Below are positions 1 to 15,686 of a stretch of DNA of 64,000 nt, one piece after another. The position numbers and the translations under genes are program-made. Numbering within the stretch: the stretch's first letter is position 1; each line of letters starts with the position of its first letter. The stretch lies in contig OY720101.1 of the NCBI GenBank assembly GCA_963082875.1, forward strand, positions 5,952,001-6,016,000, in the 5' to 3' direction. Under the pieces are notes generated by a model. The model did not search any database. It was not told the origin of the DNA and was given only the letters and a program-made list of their open reading frames with translations. The stretch is from Corella eumyota (lineage: Eukaryota; Chordata; Ascidiacea; Phlebobranchia; Corellidae).

Positions 1-2237
1 AGGTTTTGAGATTTCATAAATTTTTAATAAAAGTTTCATAACTTTTATGAATATTAATATTTTTGAAAAATATTTTGTAAACACGGTAATTGGACCTGTG
101 CGGTTCTAACACAACAATTATTTTTCGATTTAAAATTTTTTATTTTTTTTTAAAAAATTTGTATGCAATATCATTGGCCAAAAATATCACGTGACCTAAT
201 GAAAACCAAAATAAAAATTACCTCAGACTTTTGTTTTACTGAAAATTTTCGCGAAATGTTTTATCTTGAATGTTAGTTAGGCCAATGCGCGTCTAATAAA
301 ATACAAAATTTTAGGTTTTGAGATTTCATAAATTTTTAATAAAAGTTTCATAACTTTTATGAATATTAATATTTTTGAAAAATATTATGTAAACACGGTA
401 ATTAAACCTGTGCGGTTCTAACACAACAATTATTTTTCGATTTAAAATTTTTAATTTTTTTTCAAAATATTTGTATGCAATGTCATTGGCAAAAAATATC
501 ACGCGACCTAATTAAACCCAAAATAAAAATTACCTCAAACTTTTGTTTTACTAAAAATTTTTGCGAAATGTTTTATCTTGAATGTTAGTTAGGCCAATGC
601 GCGTCTAATAAAATACAAAATTTTAGGTTTTGAGATTTCATAAATTTTTAATAAAAGTTTTATAACTTTTGTGAATATTAATATTTTTGAAAAATATTAT
701 GTAAACACGGTAATTGGACCTGTGCGGTTCTAACACAACAATTATTTTTCGATTTAAATTTTTTTATTTTTTTTCAAAAAATTTGTATGCAATATCATCG
801 GCCAAAAATATCACGTGACCTAATTAAACCCAAAATAAAAATTACCTCAAACTTTTGTTTTACTAAAAATTTTTGCGAAATGTTTTATCTTGAATGTTAG
901 TTAGGCCAATGCGCGTCTAATAAAATACAAAATTTTAGGTTTTGAGATTTCATAAATTTTTAATAAAAGTTTCATAACTTTTATAAATATTAATATTTTT
1001 AAAAAGTATTTTGTAAACACGGTAATTGGACCTGTGCGGTTCTAACACAACATTTATTTTTCGATTTAAAATTTTTTATTTTTTTTCAAAAAATCTGTAT
1101 GCAATATTATTGGCCAAAAATATCACGTGACCTAATTAAACTCAAAATAAAAATTACCTCAAACTTTTGTTTTACTAAAAATTTTTCCGAAATGTTTTAT
1201 CTTGAATGTTAGTTAGGCCAATGCGCGTCTAATAAAATACAAAATTTTAGGTTTTGAGATTTCATAAATTTTTAATAAAAGTTTCATAACTTTTATGAAT
1301 ATTAATATTTTTGAAAAATATTATGTAAACACGGTAATTGGACCTGTGCGGTTCTAACACAACAATTATTTTTCGATTTAAAATTTTTAATTTTTTTTCA
1401 AAAAATTTGTATGCAATATCATTGGCCAAAAATATCACGTGACCTAATTAAACTCAAAATAAAAATTACCTCAAACTTTTGTTTTACTAAAAATTTTTCC
1501 GAAATGTTTTATCTTAAATGTTAGTTAGGCCAATGCGCGTGTAATAAAATACAAAATTTTAGGTTTTGAGATTTCATAAATTTTTAATAAAAGTTTCATA
1601 ACTTTTATGAATATTAATATTTTTGAAAAATATTATGTAAACACGGTAATTGGACCTGTGCGGTTCTAACACAACATTTATTTTTCGATTTAAAATTTTT
1701 TATTTTTTTTCAAAAAATCTGTATGCAATATTATTGGCCAAAAATATCACGTGACCTAATTAAACTCAAAATAAAAATTACCTCAAACTTTTGTTTTACT
1801 AAAAATTTTTCCGAAATGTTTTATCTTGAATGTTAGTTAGGCCAATGCGCGTCTAATAAAATACAAAATTTTAGGTTTTGAGATTTCATAAATTTTTAAT
1901 AAAAGTTTCATAACTTTTATGAATATTAATATTTTTGAAAAATATTATGTAAACACGGTAATTGGACCTGTGCGGTTCTAACACAACAATTATTTTTCGA
2001 TTTAAAATTTTTAATTTTTTTTCAAAAAATTTGTATGCAATATCATTGGCCAAAAATATCACGTGACCTAATTAAACTCAAAATAAAAATTACCTCAAAC
2101 TTTTGTTTTACTAAAAATTTTCGCGAAATGTTTTATCTTGAATGTTAGTTAGGCCAATGCGCGTCTAATAAAATACAACATTTTAGGTTTTGAGATTTCT
2201 TATATTCATTGGCCAAAAATATCACGTGACCTAATTA
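1..2237. repeat. 312-bp satellite array, seven full units plus a broken eighth
   Basis: The motif AGGTTTTGAGATTTCATAAA recurs at 1, 313, 625, 937, 1249, 1561, 1873 and 2185, giving an exact 312-bp period with few substitutions. The last unit is internally deleted: after about 13 bases it jumps to the part of the unit that reads TTGGCCAAAAATATCACGTG. Units 4 and 6 share one set of variants (AACATTTATT, AATCTGTATG, ATATTATTGG) and units 5 and 7 another (AACAATTATT, ATTTGTATG, ATATCATTGG), so the right half is a 624-bp dimer repeated twice. Each unit carries TCACGTGACC or a one-base variant. The array starts before the window. No coding potential is seen. Confidence 0.97.
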
Positions 2238-2238
2238 A

Positions 2239-2876
2239 GTCATAAGACATCAGCTTACGTTGATCAGTGGGGAGGTGACCTCACAGATAATTGCACATTT
2301 GCTTTTATATCTTATAAATAAATATATTACTATTTGTGGTGCGTAATAATTTTAAAGAAAATAATTTTAAAAATTTAAATTTTACGGAAATTAAAAATTA
2401 TTATCGAACATGTTAACTTTTGTTAAATTATTCTTCCGTTGATATAAGTTTGTTATCTAAATTTTTTTAAATCCAAGTTTGAAAATGTTAGACATTACTG
2501 AATTTTTACCATTTCACAATACCAAATGTAATGTAACACGTCCCTTATAAGCTAAAGTCATAAGACATCAGCTTAAATTGTTGAGTGATGGGTACCCCAC
2601 ATACAATTGCACATTTGCCCTTACATCTTATTAATAAATATATTACTATTTGTGGTGCTTAATAATTTTAAAGAAAATAATTTTAAAAATTTAAATTTTA
2701 TGGAATTTAAAAATTATTATCAAACATGTTAACTTTTGTTAATTTATTTTTCCGTTGATATAAGTTCGTTATCTAAATTTTTTCAAATCTAAGTTTGAAA
2801 ATGTTAGGAATTACCGCATTTTTACCATTTCTCAATAGCAAATGTAATATTAAACATGTATTTTAAGTACTAATAT
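2239..2876. repeat. Two-copy tandem repeat, about 318-bp unit
   Basis: GTCATAAGACATCAGCTTA occurs at 2239 and again at 2557. The following 300 bases (ACAATTGCACATTTGC, TATTACTATTTGTGGTGC, and so on) are repeated with moderate divergence. The sequence is not obviously related to the 312-bp satellite beside it although the period is almost the same. Confidence 0.85.
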
Positions 2877-3600
2877 CATAAAATACATTATATTAAATTT
2901 TAAATGCTTAATATCAAACTTTAATTTTTAATAAACAAACAAGAATTTAAATATAATAAACAAACAAAAATTAAACTTTTAATCCATTTTCGAGTTATTA
3001 ATATTATGATATATAACTGGCCAAAATTTGAAAACTTAATAACGATCTCTAAATTTTAATAAACAAACACCTATTAATTACTAATTAATAATATTTAAAT
3101 TATCAAAATAGGAGGATTAAAACACAATATGATAATAAACAACATACTAAAATTTAAAAAATTTATGTACACAAAATCAAAAGTTATTCGATTTCAAAAT
3201 TCGGATTAATAAGAATAAAAATAAAAATAAAAATAAAAATAAATATACGGACAATAACAATATGTTTCGAAATCTAATATTTCGAACCATAACTAGATTT
3301 ATTTGATAAATAAAAAATAGTTCGAAATTATTTGAATATTTTTAAAATTCTTTAAATTTTATCTTTAAATTTTAATAAATAAACAAGCAATTAGTATTTA
3401 GTAATAATTAAATTTTGAGAATAGAAGGATTGGAACACAATATTAATATAAACAACATACTAAAATTTCAGAACTTTATATAAACAAGATCAAAAGTTAT
3501 TTTGAACCAAAGTTTGGATGAGTAAGAAAAATAAAGATATTAATAAAACTGACAATAACAATATGTTTCGAAATCTAAAATTTCGAACCATAATTAATCA
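2877..3600. repeat. Diverged two-copy repeat, about 313-bp period, with an ATAAAA microsatellite
   Basis: AAACAACATACTAAAATTT at about 3137 recurs at about 3450, and GACAATAACAATATGTTTCG with the following GAAATCTAAWATTTCGAACC is also present in both copies. An (ATAAAA)n-type microsatellite at about 3211-3244 is found only in the first copy. Divergence is higher than in the pair just upstream. Confidence 0.7.
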
Positions 3601-4159
3601 TTCAAATTGATGCGCACTAGTCTTACTTATTTATTAGATGAAAAAATTAGCAAAATATAACTGAAAACGAAAAAGTGAGGAAGTATTTTTGTTTTAACTT
3701 ATTCGACACACTATTGTTATTGCGTTACAGGTTTGCCAGAATTTGCTATTTCAATAAAAATCAAACTTACAGCAAAAACTCAAAGAATAAACCTTACAAG
3801 ACTTTGACAATTTTTTTTATAGTTTTATATTTATTTTGAACTAATATTTTTTTGGTCTTGTCGTATTTGCCTATTATTATGTAAATATAAATAAACGTTG
3901 TTTTTTGAACTTCTTAGTTGGCGCAACGTTAAGGTGCTTGCTATACTATCGAACCGTTGGCACCAGTTCGAATCCGGTAAAGAACAAAAGCAAAAAAATA
4001 ATCTAATATATTATTGGCGTTTCATGTTATTAGTATGTACACGCAAAGCAGCAATCCATAGGCATTATCGGTAGTTCGCGGGTTTTTATGTCAAATTGTG
4101 TCAAAACTTTTGTATAACGCAAATTGACACATTTTATGTGACATTTTCCGTGACACAGC
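3601..4159. other. Intergenic, with a tRNA-like SINE relic
   Basis: No reading frame with coding character. At about 3915-3985 a tRNA-like block carries a good pol III B box (AGTTCGAATCC) and a weaker A box region (GTTGGCGCAACGTTAAGG). No cloverleaf closes, so it reads as a tRNA-derived SINE fragment rather than a tRNA gene. Confidence 0.5.
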
Positions 4160-5030
4160 TTTGAGTATTAATATATTTAAAATAGGTTTATAACGTTAGT
4201 GCAGTGGTTATGGTAAATCGAATTTAAGATAAAAAAAAAAAAAATTTTAAAAATTTTGTACAAACTTATAATTGTAAATGCATATAATGTCACAGGGTCA
4301 CTTAAAGCCCAACTGGCCGAAAAAAAATATGCTGTAACTTTTTTATTTTAAATTTTTTATCTTGGATTTCAGTTAGACAAATGCGCAACTAATAAAGCAA
4401 TGAATTTTGGATTTTAAGATTTGGCAATTTTTAGGTAATAGGCTTATAACTTTTATGAGTATTAATATATTTAAAATAGGTGCATACCGTAACTGCGGTT
4501 GTTATAATAAATGGAATTTAAGGTCTAAAAAAAAAAAAATTTTCAAAAATTTTGTACAAACTTATAATTACATATGCCTATGACGACATAGGGTCACTTA
4601 AAGGCCAACTAGCCCAAAAAAATGCCCTAGCTTTGTCATTTTATATTTTTTTGCAGTTTAAAATATCTTGGAATCAAGTTGCACATCTAATTAAGCAATT
4701 AATTTTGCATTTCAAAATTTGGCAATTTTTATGTAATATGCCTATAACTTTTGTAAGTATTAATATTTTTGAATAATATTAATAAAATAGGTTCATACCG
4801 TTACTGCGGTTGTTATGGTAAATGGAATTTTAAATTTAAATTTTTTTTTTTTTAAATTTTTGTACAAACTTATAATTATATATGCATATGACGTTACAGG
4901 GTCACTTAATGGCTCACTGGCTAAACAAAAAATTGCCCTAACATTTTTATTTAAAATTTTTTTTGCGAATTTTTTTATCTTGGAATAAAGTTAGACAAAT
5001 GCACATATCTGCCAGTTACTTTATGTCGCA
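4160..5030. repeat. Old, eroded tandem array related to the 312-bp satellite
   Basis: About three diverged units of roughly 300 bases are seen: GAGTATTAATATATTTAAAATAGG recurs near 4163 and 4457 and in altered form near 4752. Landmarks of the young satellite lie in the same order in each unit: ATAACTTTTATGAGTATTAATAT, then GCGGTT, then TTATCTTGGAT, TTAGACAAATGCGC and CTAATAAA. This indicates common descent of both arrays. Frames open here by chance and are not genes. Confidence 0.75.
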
Positions 5031-6068
5031 ACTCTTAGTAACTTTTACCTATTTAACGTCATATAAAATGTTTTATTTCTTAATTAGACTGTACAAACCT
5101 GACCCATTTCACGCTAGAACCACGCGTTACATTTGATGACGTATTCGCTGTTTTCAGATTTAGTGTTTGCATGAAGCGAAGTACAACCAGGTAAAAAATG
5201 CACATCAAGGCGAACTGATTATTTTTAAAGAAAAATTTAACAAGTGGTTTTAAAAAACTAAACGTTATAGTTAAATGGTTTTTAAATGCGTGTTAATATT
5301 GACACGTTATTAAAATAATATTTTATCATTTAAAATGTGATTTAAAAAAAAATTATTTAAATATAATTCTTTGTTTATGTTTTAAAGTATGTTGATGATA
5401 CGATTTTATTTAACCAATATGCAAAAACTCACAATTGCTTTGTTTATTAATTTTCAGGCCTTTATTTTTCTTTTAGGTTACAAATTTTTAATTCGTAAAA
5501 GCACAACTTTAATACTGTAAATGCATACATACAAAATATTATTTTTTATTTTTTCTATTTTTTAAGCAAATATTAGTTGGAATTAACAACTATAGTTTAA
5601 TAAGAAGTGATAACAATAAAAATGTTTTTAAAGGAACTTTTTCTAAATAAAACAAAACTAAAGAAGCGTAAAAAAACAAAAACAACTGTTAAGTTTGCAG
5701 AAAAAAAGTGCTTCACATGTTTGCATTAACCGTAACCCTCAACTCGATTAACTTTAAAAATATTTTTTAAGCACGAAATACCGAAAAGTTGTTTTGCGGA
5801 AAACCTTAGCTACGGGTCAAACACAAAGTTTGCCACAAACTATTTTAACGAAAAATTTTACTTTTTTAGTGTTAGAAATAGACTTTTTTCGAGTAACGAG
5901 ATACTATATACATACATCGCAAACGTTCACGGGACCATTTGCAAAAAATGCATTTGTCTGGCAGTTGACTGTTAAATTAAATGTTATATAAGAAAGGTGG
6001 TAGAAGTAAAACTTATATATTCTTTGTAGTGTGTAAGCTACTTGTTTTTATTTAATTATTGTTTATAG
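5031..6068. other. Intergenic, upstream of the ficolin-like gene
   Basis: AT-rich, with no domain-bearing frame or RNA gene seen. A 65-codon frame at 5794-5991 has no homology that I recognise and no splice context, and I treat it as chance. Confidence 0.5.
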
Positions 6069-6069
6069 T

Positions 6070-6079
6070 TATAAAAGGT
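6070..6079 (+). promoter_or_regulatory. TATA box of the ficolin-like gene
   Basis: A TATAAAAGG-type box lies about 35-40 bases before the ATG at 6112, implying a very short 5' leader. CTTTAG just after it could also be a 3' splice site used for cis or trans splicing of a leader. Confidence 0.5.
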
Positions 6080-6111
6080 TTTCTTTAGGTTCTATTACAC
6101 TGAAAAAAACG

Positions 6112-8264
6112 ATGTTTTTATTGTATTTGATGATATTAGCTTGCTTGTTTGCTTATGATCAAGGCAAACGGGAAATGGTTATGACTTGTGGGGTTGATAA
6201 TATGAAAATACGGCGCGGAGGAATGGGATATCCAGGAAAACGTGGCCCAATTGGTCCCATTGGTGCCAAAGGAGTTCGTGGTGCAAAAGGTGAACGTGGA
6301 AGTAGCGATTCCTGGCAAATTTCTTTTCTTTTAATGCAGAAAAGAATAAATGAACTCGAAAGTAGTGTTAATACAACTAAAGTCGCAAAGCAAGCTCTCT
6401 TTTTTCAGATGCAGAATAGAATTAATGAACTTGAGAGGAGTGTTAATAAAACTGAAGTCGCCTGCCAAGCTTCTTTTCTTCGTATGCAAAATAGGATTAA
6501 TGATCTTGAAAATCGAGGTAACAAAAATTTTGATTTACATTGTAAGTTTACTTCAGTAATTTTTTCTTAATAATTTTAGCGTTGCCGTTTCTAAACTGTA
6601 TAAATCTTTATGAAGCCGGTTTTACAGAAAGTGGTGTATCCGACATGTTTTTACGAACAGCTAAAGCAGTATATTGTGATCAAGAAACAGACGGTGGAGG
6701 ATGGTTGGTTCGTCACTAGACTTATAAGATATAAAAAGCAAGTAAAACCACACTAGCACTTTTGTATTTTTGTTTAAGGTGTTTCAAAAACGTATTAACG
6801 GATCGCAAGACTTTTACTTGAATTGGAACAACTACGTAGACGGTTTTGGAAATGCCGAAGGCGAATATTGGTTGGGTTAGAGTTTAATTTATAGTAACCT
6901 GTATATGTATATGTTATTATGTATATAAAGCAAGCGTGCCAGTTACAAATATAAAATACGGCCTTCAAGAGAATAAAATACGGTCCTTTAATCACAGACT
7001 GACCTTACTTATTATATATGTAATGACGATAATGAATGATATTACAATTACAACTATCCAACTTGAATAATACAGAAACAAAATATTAGGTACACTGAAA
7101 AAATACTTAAAGACCGAAAAAAAATTCAAGGTACGATATAAACATAATTCCAAAAAAAGCTAAACATAAACCAGAAATAAAAAACACACATTAACGATTC
7201 ATGGTGTCCTGCCAAAAAAAAACATACTAATTAAATTAACAATATATAAAATATCGGTGTATATGACAAACTAAAAGAAGTACAAAAAACTTAGCAAAAA
7301 AATATTGTTTTATTTTAAGCTTAAACTAAAGAACATTTACAGGTAATGTAACATAATCTTTTAACAGGTCTCAAATTTCTTCATTATTTAACAAAGTTTA
7401 GAACATTTGAACTCCGTATTGAAATCACCGATTGGGAAAATGAAACACGATATGCCAAGTACAGCTATACTAAAGTAAATTATCGGAATAATTTAATTTA
7501 ATAATATTTTTTTTGGTCACGTAAACGAATCTACAATCTGGCTTCTTTTACATCTGGGAATATGCCTAAGATTATATCAAAACCTTCTTAGATTGCGTAT
7601 ATTGCTTTTAAAAAACCCCATTTACATTTTAATTTAATGAGAAAAATTTGTTAACAAAATTATGTTTACAGGACGTTTACAAGTTTTTTAAAATAAGCTT
7701 CGAATACTATTTAAACCTTTTTTAGCAACTTTAAAATCGGAGATGCCGCATCGTTTTATCGATTAACTGTAGAAGGATACAATGAAAATGCCGGTAAATT
7801 AAACTTAGCTTGTAAGAACTAAAACCAACATTAAGCTATAGAAAAATTTAACATATAGCCGTTGCCTAATGTCGGAATTACAACTATTTTGTTATATTTT
7901 AATATAAGATGATAGGTTTGTAAATTTTTGAGGTATTTAAAATAAATAATTTTTGCCATGTTTGTGTGAACTTATAATGTACAATTTTAATGGTTTATAA
8001 TTTGAAGGTGATTCGATGGCGTACAGTAATGGGCAGAATTTTTCAACATTTGATCAGGATCATGATAATAGTAGTGGCGATTGTGCTAAATCACTACATG
8101 GCGCTTGGTGGTATCAATCTTGTTACCGCGCAAATTTAAATGGAAAATATCTTAAAGGCCAAACAGAAACAGGAAAAGCGACAGCGTGGATAGATTGGAA
8201 AAGAAAAAATTACTTTTTAAAGAAAACAAAAATGATGATAAGGCCAGTACAAAATTCCGACTAA
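6112..8264 (+). CDS. Ficolin-like secreted lectin (collagen stalk plus fibrinogen C-terminal domain)
   Basis: Likely a secreted pattern-recognition lectin. Exons: 6112-6541, 6580-6707, 6779-6875, 7368-about 7458 or 7474, 7726-7793, 8008-8264. Exon 1 encodes a signal peptide (MFLLYLMILACLFAYDQG), a short Gly-X-Y run (GYPGKRGPIGPIGAKG and on) and heptads with a repeated QKRINELE/QNRINELE core, a likely trimerising neck. Later exons give a fibrinogen domain: CxxLYEAGFTESGV, YCDQETDGGGW, NGSQDFYLNW, GEYWLG, FDQDHDNSSGDCA, HGAWWYQSC and a terminal MMIRP. The obvious exon 4 donor (AAA|GTAAAT, 7474) leaves the frame out of phase with exon 5. An earlier GTACAG donor (7458) keeps it open (356 aa) but drops about five conserved residues. 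So the gene may be misread here, use an odd splice, or be damaged. Confidence 0.85.
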
Positions 8265-8417
8265 TTTACAACAACCCCCAAAAAAATATTTTTTAAAACT
8301 TAGCATCGTTGAAAATATCTTGTAAATAATAATAGCATTGCTTTTAAATTGTAACCGACTTTTATGTATACTAAGTTCAAATCTGTACAGTTTTTCAAGG
8401 TTTGTTTAAAGAAAACA

Positions 8418-8423
8418 AATAAA
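8418..8423 (+). terminator. Poly(A) signal of the ficolin-like gene
   Basis: AATAAA about 155 bases after the stop codon. Confidence 0.6.
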
Positions 8424-8545
8424 TTTTGCGTCGCATACTGAAAAAACAATAAATCAAAAATTTAGTTTAGTTCATAAAAAACACCACCAGGCCTCTTTTA
8501 ACATTATAAAAAATTCAAACAAATATTCAACATTTTTAAATTCAT

Positions 8546-8551
8546 TTTATT
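8546..8551 (-). terminator. Poly(A) signal of ATP5F1A
   Basis: AATAAA on the minus strand (TTTATT as written), about 260 bases after the stop. The two convergent genes end about 540 bases apart. Confidence 0.5.
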
Positions 8552-8807
8552 TGGTTTAATATTATCTGAAACAATAGTCACCAAGAGGAGATACATTTGC
8601 TAGAAAATGGCACGCAAAAAATCAGAACTTAAAATTTTTGGAACGTCAAAAAAACAAAATAAACAAACTTTTATATTGGTAGAAAATTTAAGATAGTAAC
8701 CATGTTTTGCTAAACGTTGAACTTTTTAAAAGAGTTGAAAAAAATACAGATTTCGGACAAAAATATTGTAAAATTAAATAGAATTTGGATCTTTGCTATT
8801 TTGAAGC

Positions 8808-12901
<4,094 letters not shown>

Positions 12902-13658
12902 TATGTTACCGTTTATTTCAAATAAAAAATTACTTTTAAAACTATTTACACTGCTCAGGCCACCTGTTTACCAGTTTATTCAGGGTCTCAATGATTTGAG
13001 AATCTGAATTTTGTTTAGCAAAGCTCGGGATCGATTTCATTCAATCACGTTACCGGTAGGACGTTCGCCCCCGATGTTAGCATGGTAAATCCCACGTTGC
13101 AAATTTATTCATCCGTAGCAATACAAAATTTCGATTAATGACGGTGACGCGCTTAAAGGTTTGATAATAAACTTAGAAAGTAACTATTTCATAAAAAAGG
13201 GTAATTTAAAAATTAAACAATATTGATTTTAGGAGATTTAGCAGTATTATTTTTATTAGCGTGCATTTTGTGTACGTTACACTATAAACTAATATTAAGT
13301 GTAGGTCGAAACCTTTAAAAATATTACAACTAAACTAAAACATGTTATAATAGCTATAATCTACACAACGCCCTTCAATATAAAAATTATATGAGCCCTT
13401 TTTTAAGGACAAATTAAAGTAAAACAGTAGGTTTTTAAAAAATATTAAATCAGTTCAAATTGTAACTTAAAGAAAAAATTCATAGAGTAAGATTTAATAA
13501 AAGGTTAGAATTTCAGGTTGCATTATTTTTTTGTTAATTGGCAGTTGACAACAGCGTAAAAACACTACAATATCTGTTATAAAGCATATATATGGTCGAA
13601 ATGACATAATCAAAAACTGGGTTTAGTAGCTTAGTTAGAATTTTTAATGTTAAACAAA
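12902..13658. other. Intergenic, ATP5F1A promoter side
   Basis: The first 250 bases upstream of the ATP5F1A start are less AT-rich than their surroundings (CGGTAGGACGTTCGCCCCCG, GGTGACGCGC), as expected of a housekeeping promoter. No TATA box or other gene is seen. Confidence 0.45.
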
Positions 13659-14269
13659 CTATACACCTAGTTGAAGCTCACTACTTAGTGCGCGACAAGT
13701 TACATAATAAATAAAGCATCCTGTTGCATAATACAGAAGACGAATAAGAAGATCATATTTGTTAGTAGGAGCAGCCGGATTTATTCTTTCCCCGTGGTCT
13801 TCTGCATGCCTTTTAAAGACACGACCCTGTCGCATGCGCCCTGAAATAAAAACAGCGTGTACTCAACATAACCACTAATAAAAATATAAAATACATACAA
13901 GTAGCTTACCTTGACTAAATCGTATGTGCATTCTATTAACCATGTTGTACAAAAACCACAATAGTAACAAAAAAAGGGCCGCGACTACAGCCAAAATTAA
14001 CATCGTATTTACTTTGGCTTTTAAAGTTGGTGTTTTTTTTAAAGTATGAGCTAAAAAAACATGAATGTTTTTAATTAATAGCAACAATTATAAAATGGTT
14101 GTATTCTTTATATGAAACAGGTTTTGTTATTACTCATCGTTTTAGTGCAGAAGATATAAGGAAGTAAGCAACGTTCTTCAACTACTTGCGTCTTTTCATA
14201 TGTATAGTCATATTCGTTTTCATTGAACTCACTAACAGCATCATGTGCATACCTCATCAAAGAACCCAT
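13659..14269 (-). CDS. Small membrane protein, tandem paralogue 1 of 3
   Basis: I do not recognise the family. Exons: 14134-14269, 13910-14050, 13659-13840; 459 nt, 152 aa, in phase throughout. The N-terminal 45 residues are acidic and tyrosine-rich (NEYDYTYEKTQVVEERC). A hydrophobic segment follows at about 62-80 (MLILAVVAALFLLLLWFLY), then a basic stretch and a conserved NPAAPTNKYDLLIRLLYY leading into a second hydrophobic run at about 123-140. No signal peptide precedes the acidic part, so one or two membrane passes are likely. The next two genes upstream share exon borders, phases and motifs, so the cluster arose by tandem duplication. A real gene is well supported by the conserved structure; its function is unknown. 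Confidence 0.75.
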
Positions 14270-15022
14270 ATTAACGATTATTTAATTTTTTTAAATAAAA
14301 ATTAGAAATTACTCTGTAATATAAAATTATTTTAAGGTCAATTTAATTTGTTCATTGCTAAAAAAGCTACCTAAAACTGCGTTAGTAAGTAAAACTATAA
14401 CTTTAATTTTTCTGCCAGGAGTTTAAATTGAATATTTTTTTCCTTAAGGCCCTAAACTGTTTTGTCAACATGAAGAGTTGGTTAGCTAACTTTTTTTTTT
14501 TGAACCTAGTAGACCGAATCAGTTAACATAGGCTACCTTAAATTTTCAATCGTAAGCGTAACCATTAAAATAAATACTAAAGTTACAAAAACTTACACGT
14601 TATATGCTTAAAAAAAACATTATATGCTTTGTAAATGTCTTTTAAGTATGCTTTTAAAAAATTGCACTTTTTTACGCTTTTCTCTGTTGGGTAATGTAAT
14701 ATATATTATAACGGTTAATTAATTTAAAACAAGTTGTAATAATGTAGCGTATTATATATTTAATAAACACACTTTTTTCAGTTTATACAATTTAATAAAC
14801 GACTCAATAACCTTTTGAATCTAAGTAAATGAAATATTTTTGCTCAGGTTCAAATTATAAGTGTTTTTTTTATTTGCTACGTAGCAACTAAAAACGTGGC
14901 CAACAACACTGTAATGCATGTTTTTAAGTACTTTTATAGTAGAAATATAATCAAAAATAATAGTCCAGTAGCTTATAGAAAACGTTAACGGTAAAATAAA
15001 CTTGGTAATTACTTATACCTAA
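14270..15022. other. Spacer between paralogues 1 and 2
   Basis: AT-rich, no further exon or RNA gene seen. It should contain the promoter of paralogue 1 (minus strand), but no clear TATA box or motif cluster stands out. Confidence 0.4.
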
Positions 15023-15686
15023 TTAAAGCCCATTAACAGTGCGCACAAACGTTTGTATAATAAAGCAAGCCGTTGTACAATAAATAAGGCGAATGAGAAA
15101 ATCATATATATTTGTGGGAGCCGCAGGATTCACTATTTCACCTTGGACTACCTCACGCCTTTCCAAGTGATTAAAATGTCGCATAGGGTCTGAAAAAAAA
15201 TAATGGTAATTTCAACTACATACTTATATATATAGATAGACTTACCTTGAAAAAGATGTCTGTAAATGTTATTAACTATGCTGCACAAAGCCCAGAGCAT
15301 TACTAAGAAAAGCAGAAAAAAAACGCCAGCCATCGTCAAAATTAACATTGCATCATATTTAGTTTTGAATGTGGGCGTTTTTTTAAAACTATTTGCTGAA
15401 ACAAACAAAATGCTTTGGTTTCTTATGGCTTCAATAAATAGGTAAAGCAACTTTTTTAAAGATGTTTTATGCAGAAAAGCAGACCACATCATTAGCCATA
15501 AATTTATTTTTTTGGCTATATTAATAATTATAAACAAGCTTTGTTTATACTTATCGTTTTAGTGCAACCAATTAAAGGAAAAATACAATGCTTTTCTTCT
15601 ACTTGTGTTGCTTCATATGTATAATCATTTTGATTTTTATTAAACTCTTCGGAAGCATCATTCACAAGTTTCATTAAATCACCCAT
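15023..15686 (-). CDS. Small membrane protein, tandem paralogue 2 of 3
   Basis: Exons: 15551-15686, 15246-15395, 15023-15189; 453 nt, 150 aa. Intron positions and phases match paralogue 1. Exon 1 has the same length (136 nt) and shares YTYE.TQV.E, HC/RC and the exon-end CTKT. Exon 2 shares FKKTPTFKTKYDAMLILTMA and a long hydrophobic stretch. Exon 3 shares NPAAPTNIYDFLIRLIYC. An open frame runs past exon 2 into the intron, but the matching GTAAGT donor and the conserved third exon favour the spliced form. Function unknown; probably an integral membrane protein with a short acidic N-terminal tail. Confidence 0.75.

Noticed and set aside
3915-3985. Possible tRNA gene with a good B box
   Set aside because: Acceptor and anticodon stems do not pair; better explained as a SINE relic.
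4552-4776. 74-codon frame inside the old satellite
   Set aside because: Falls within tandem repeat DNA and is not kept in the other units.
5794-5991. 65-codon frame upstream of the ficolin-like gene
   Set aside because: No domain, signal peptide or splice link to the lectin; composition is that of the AT-rich background.
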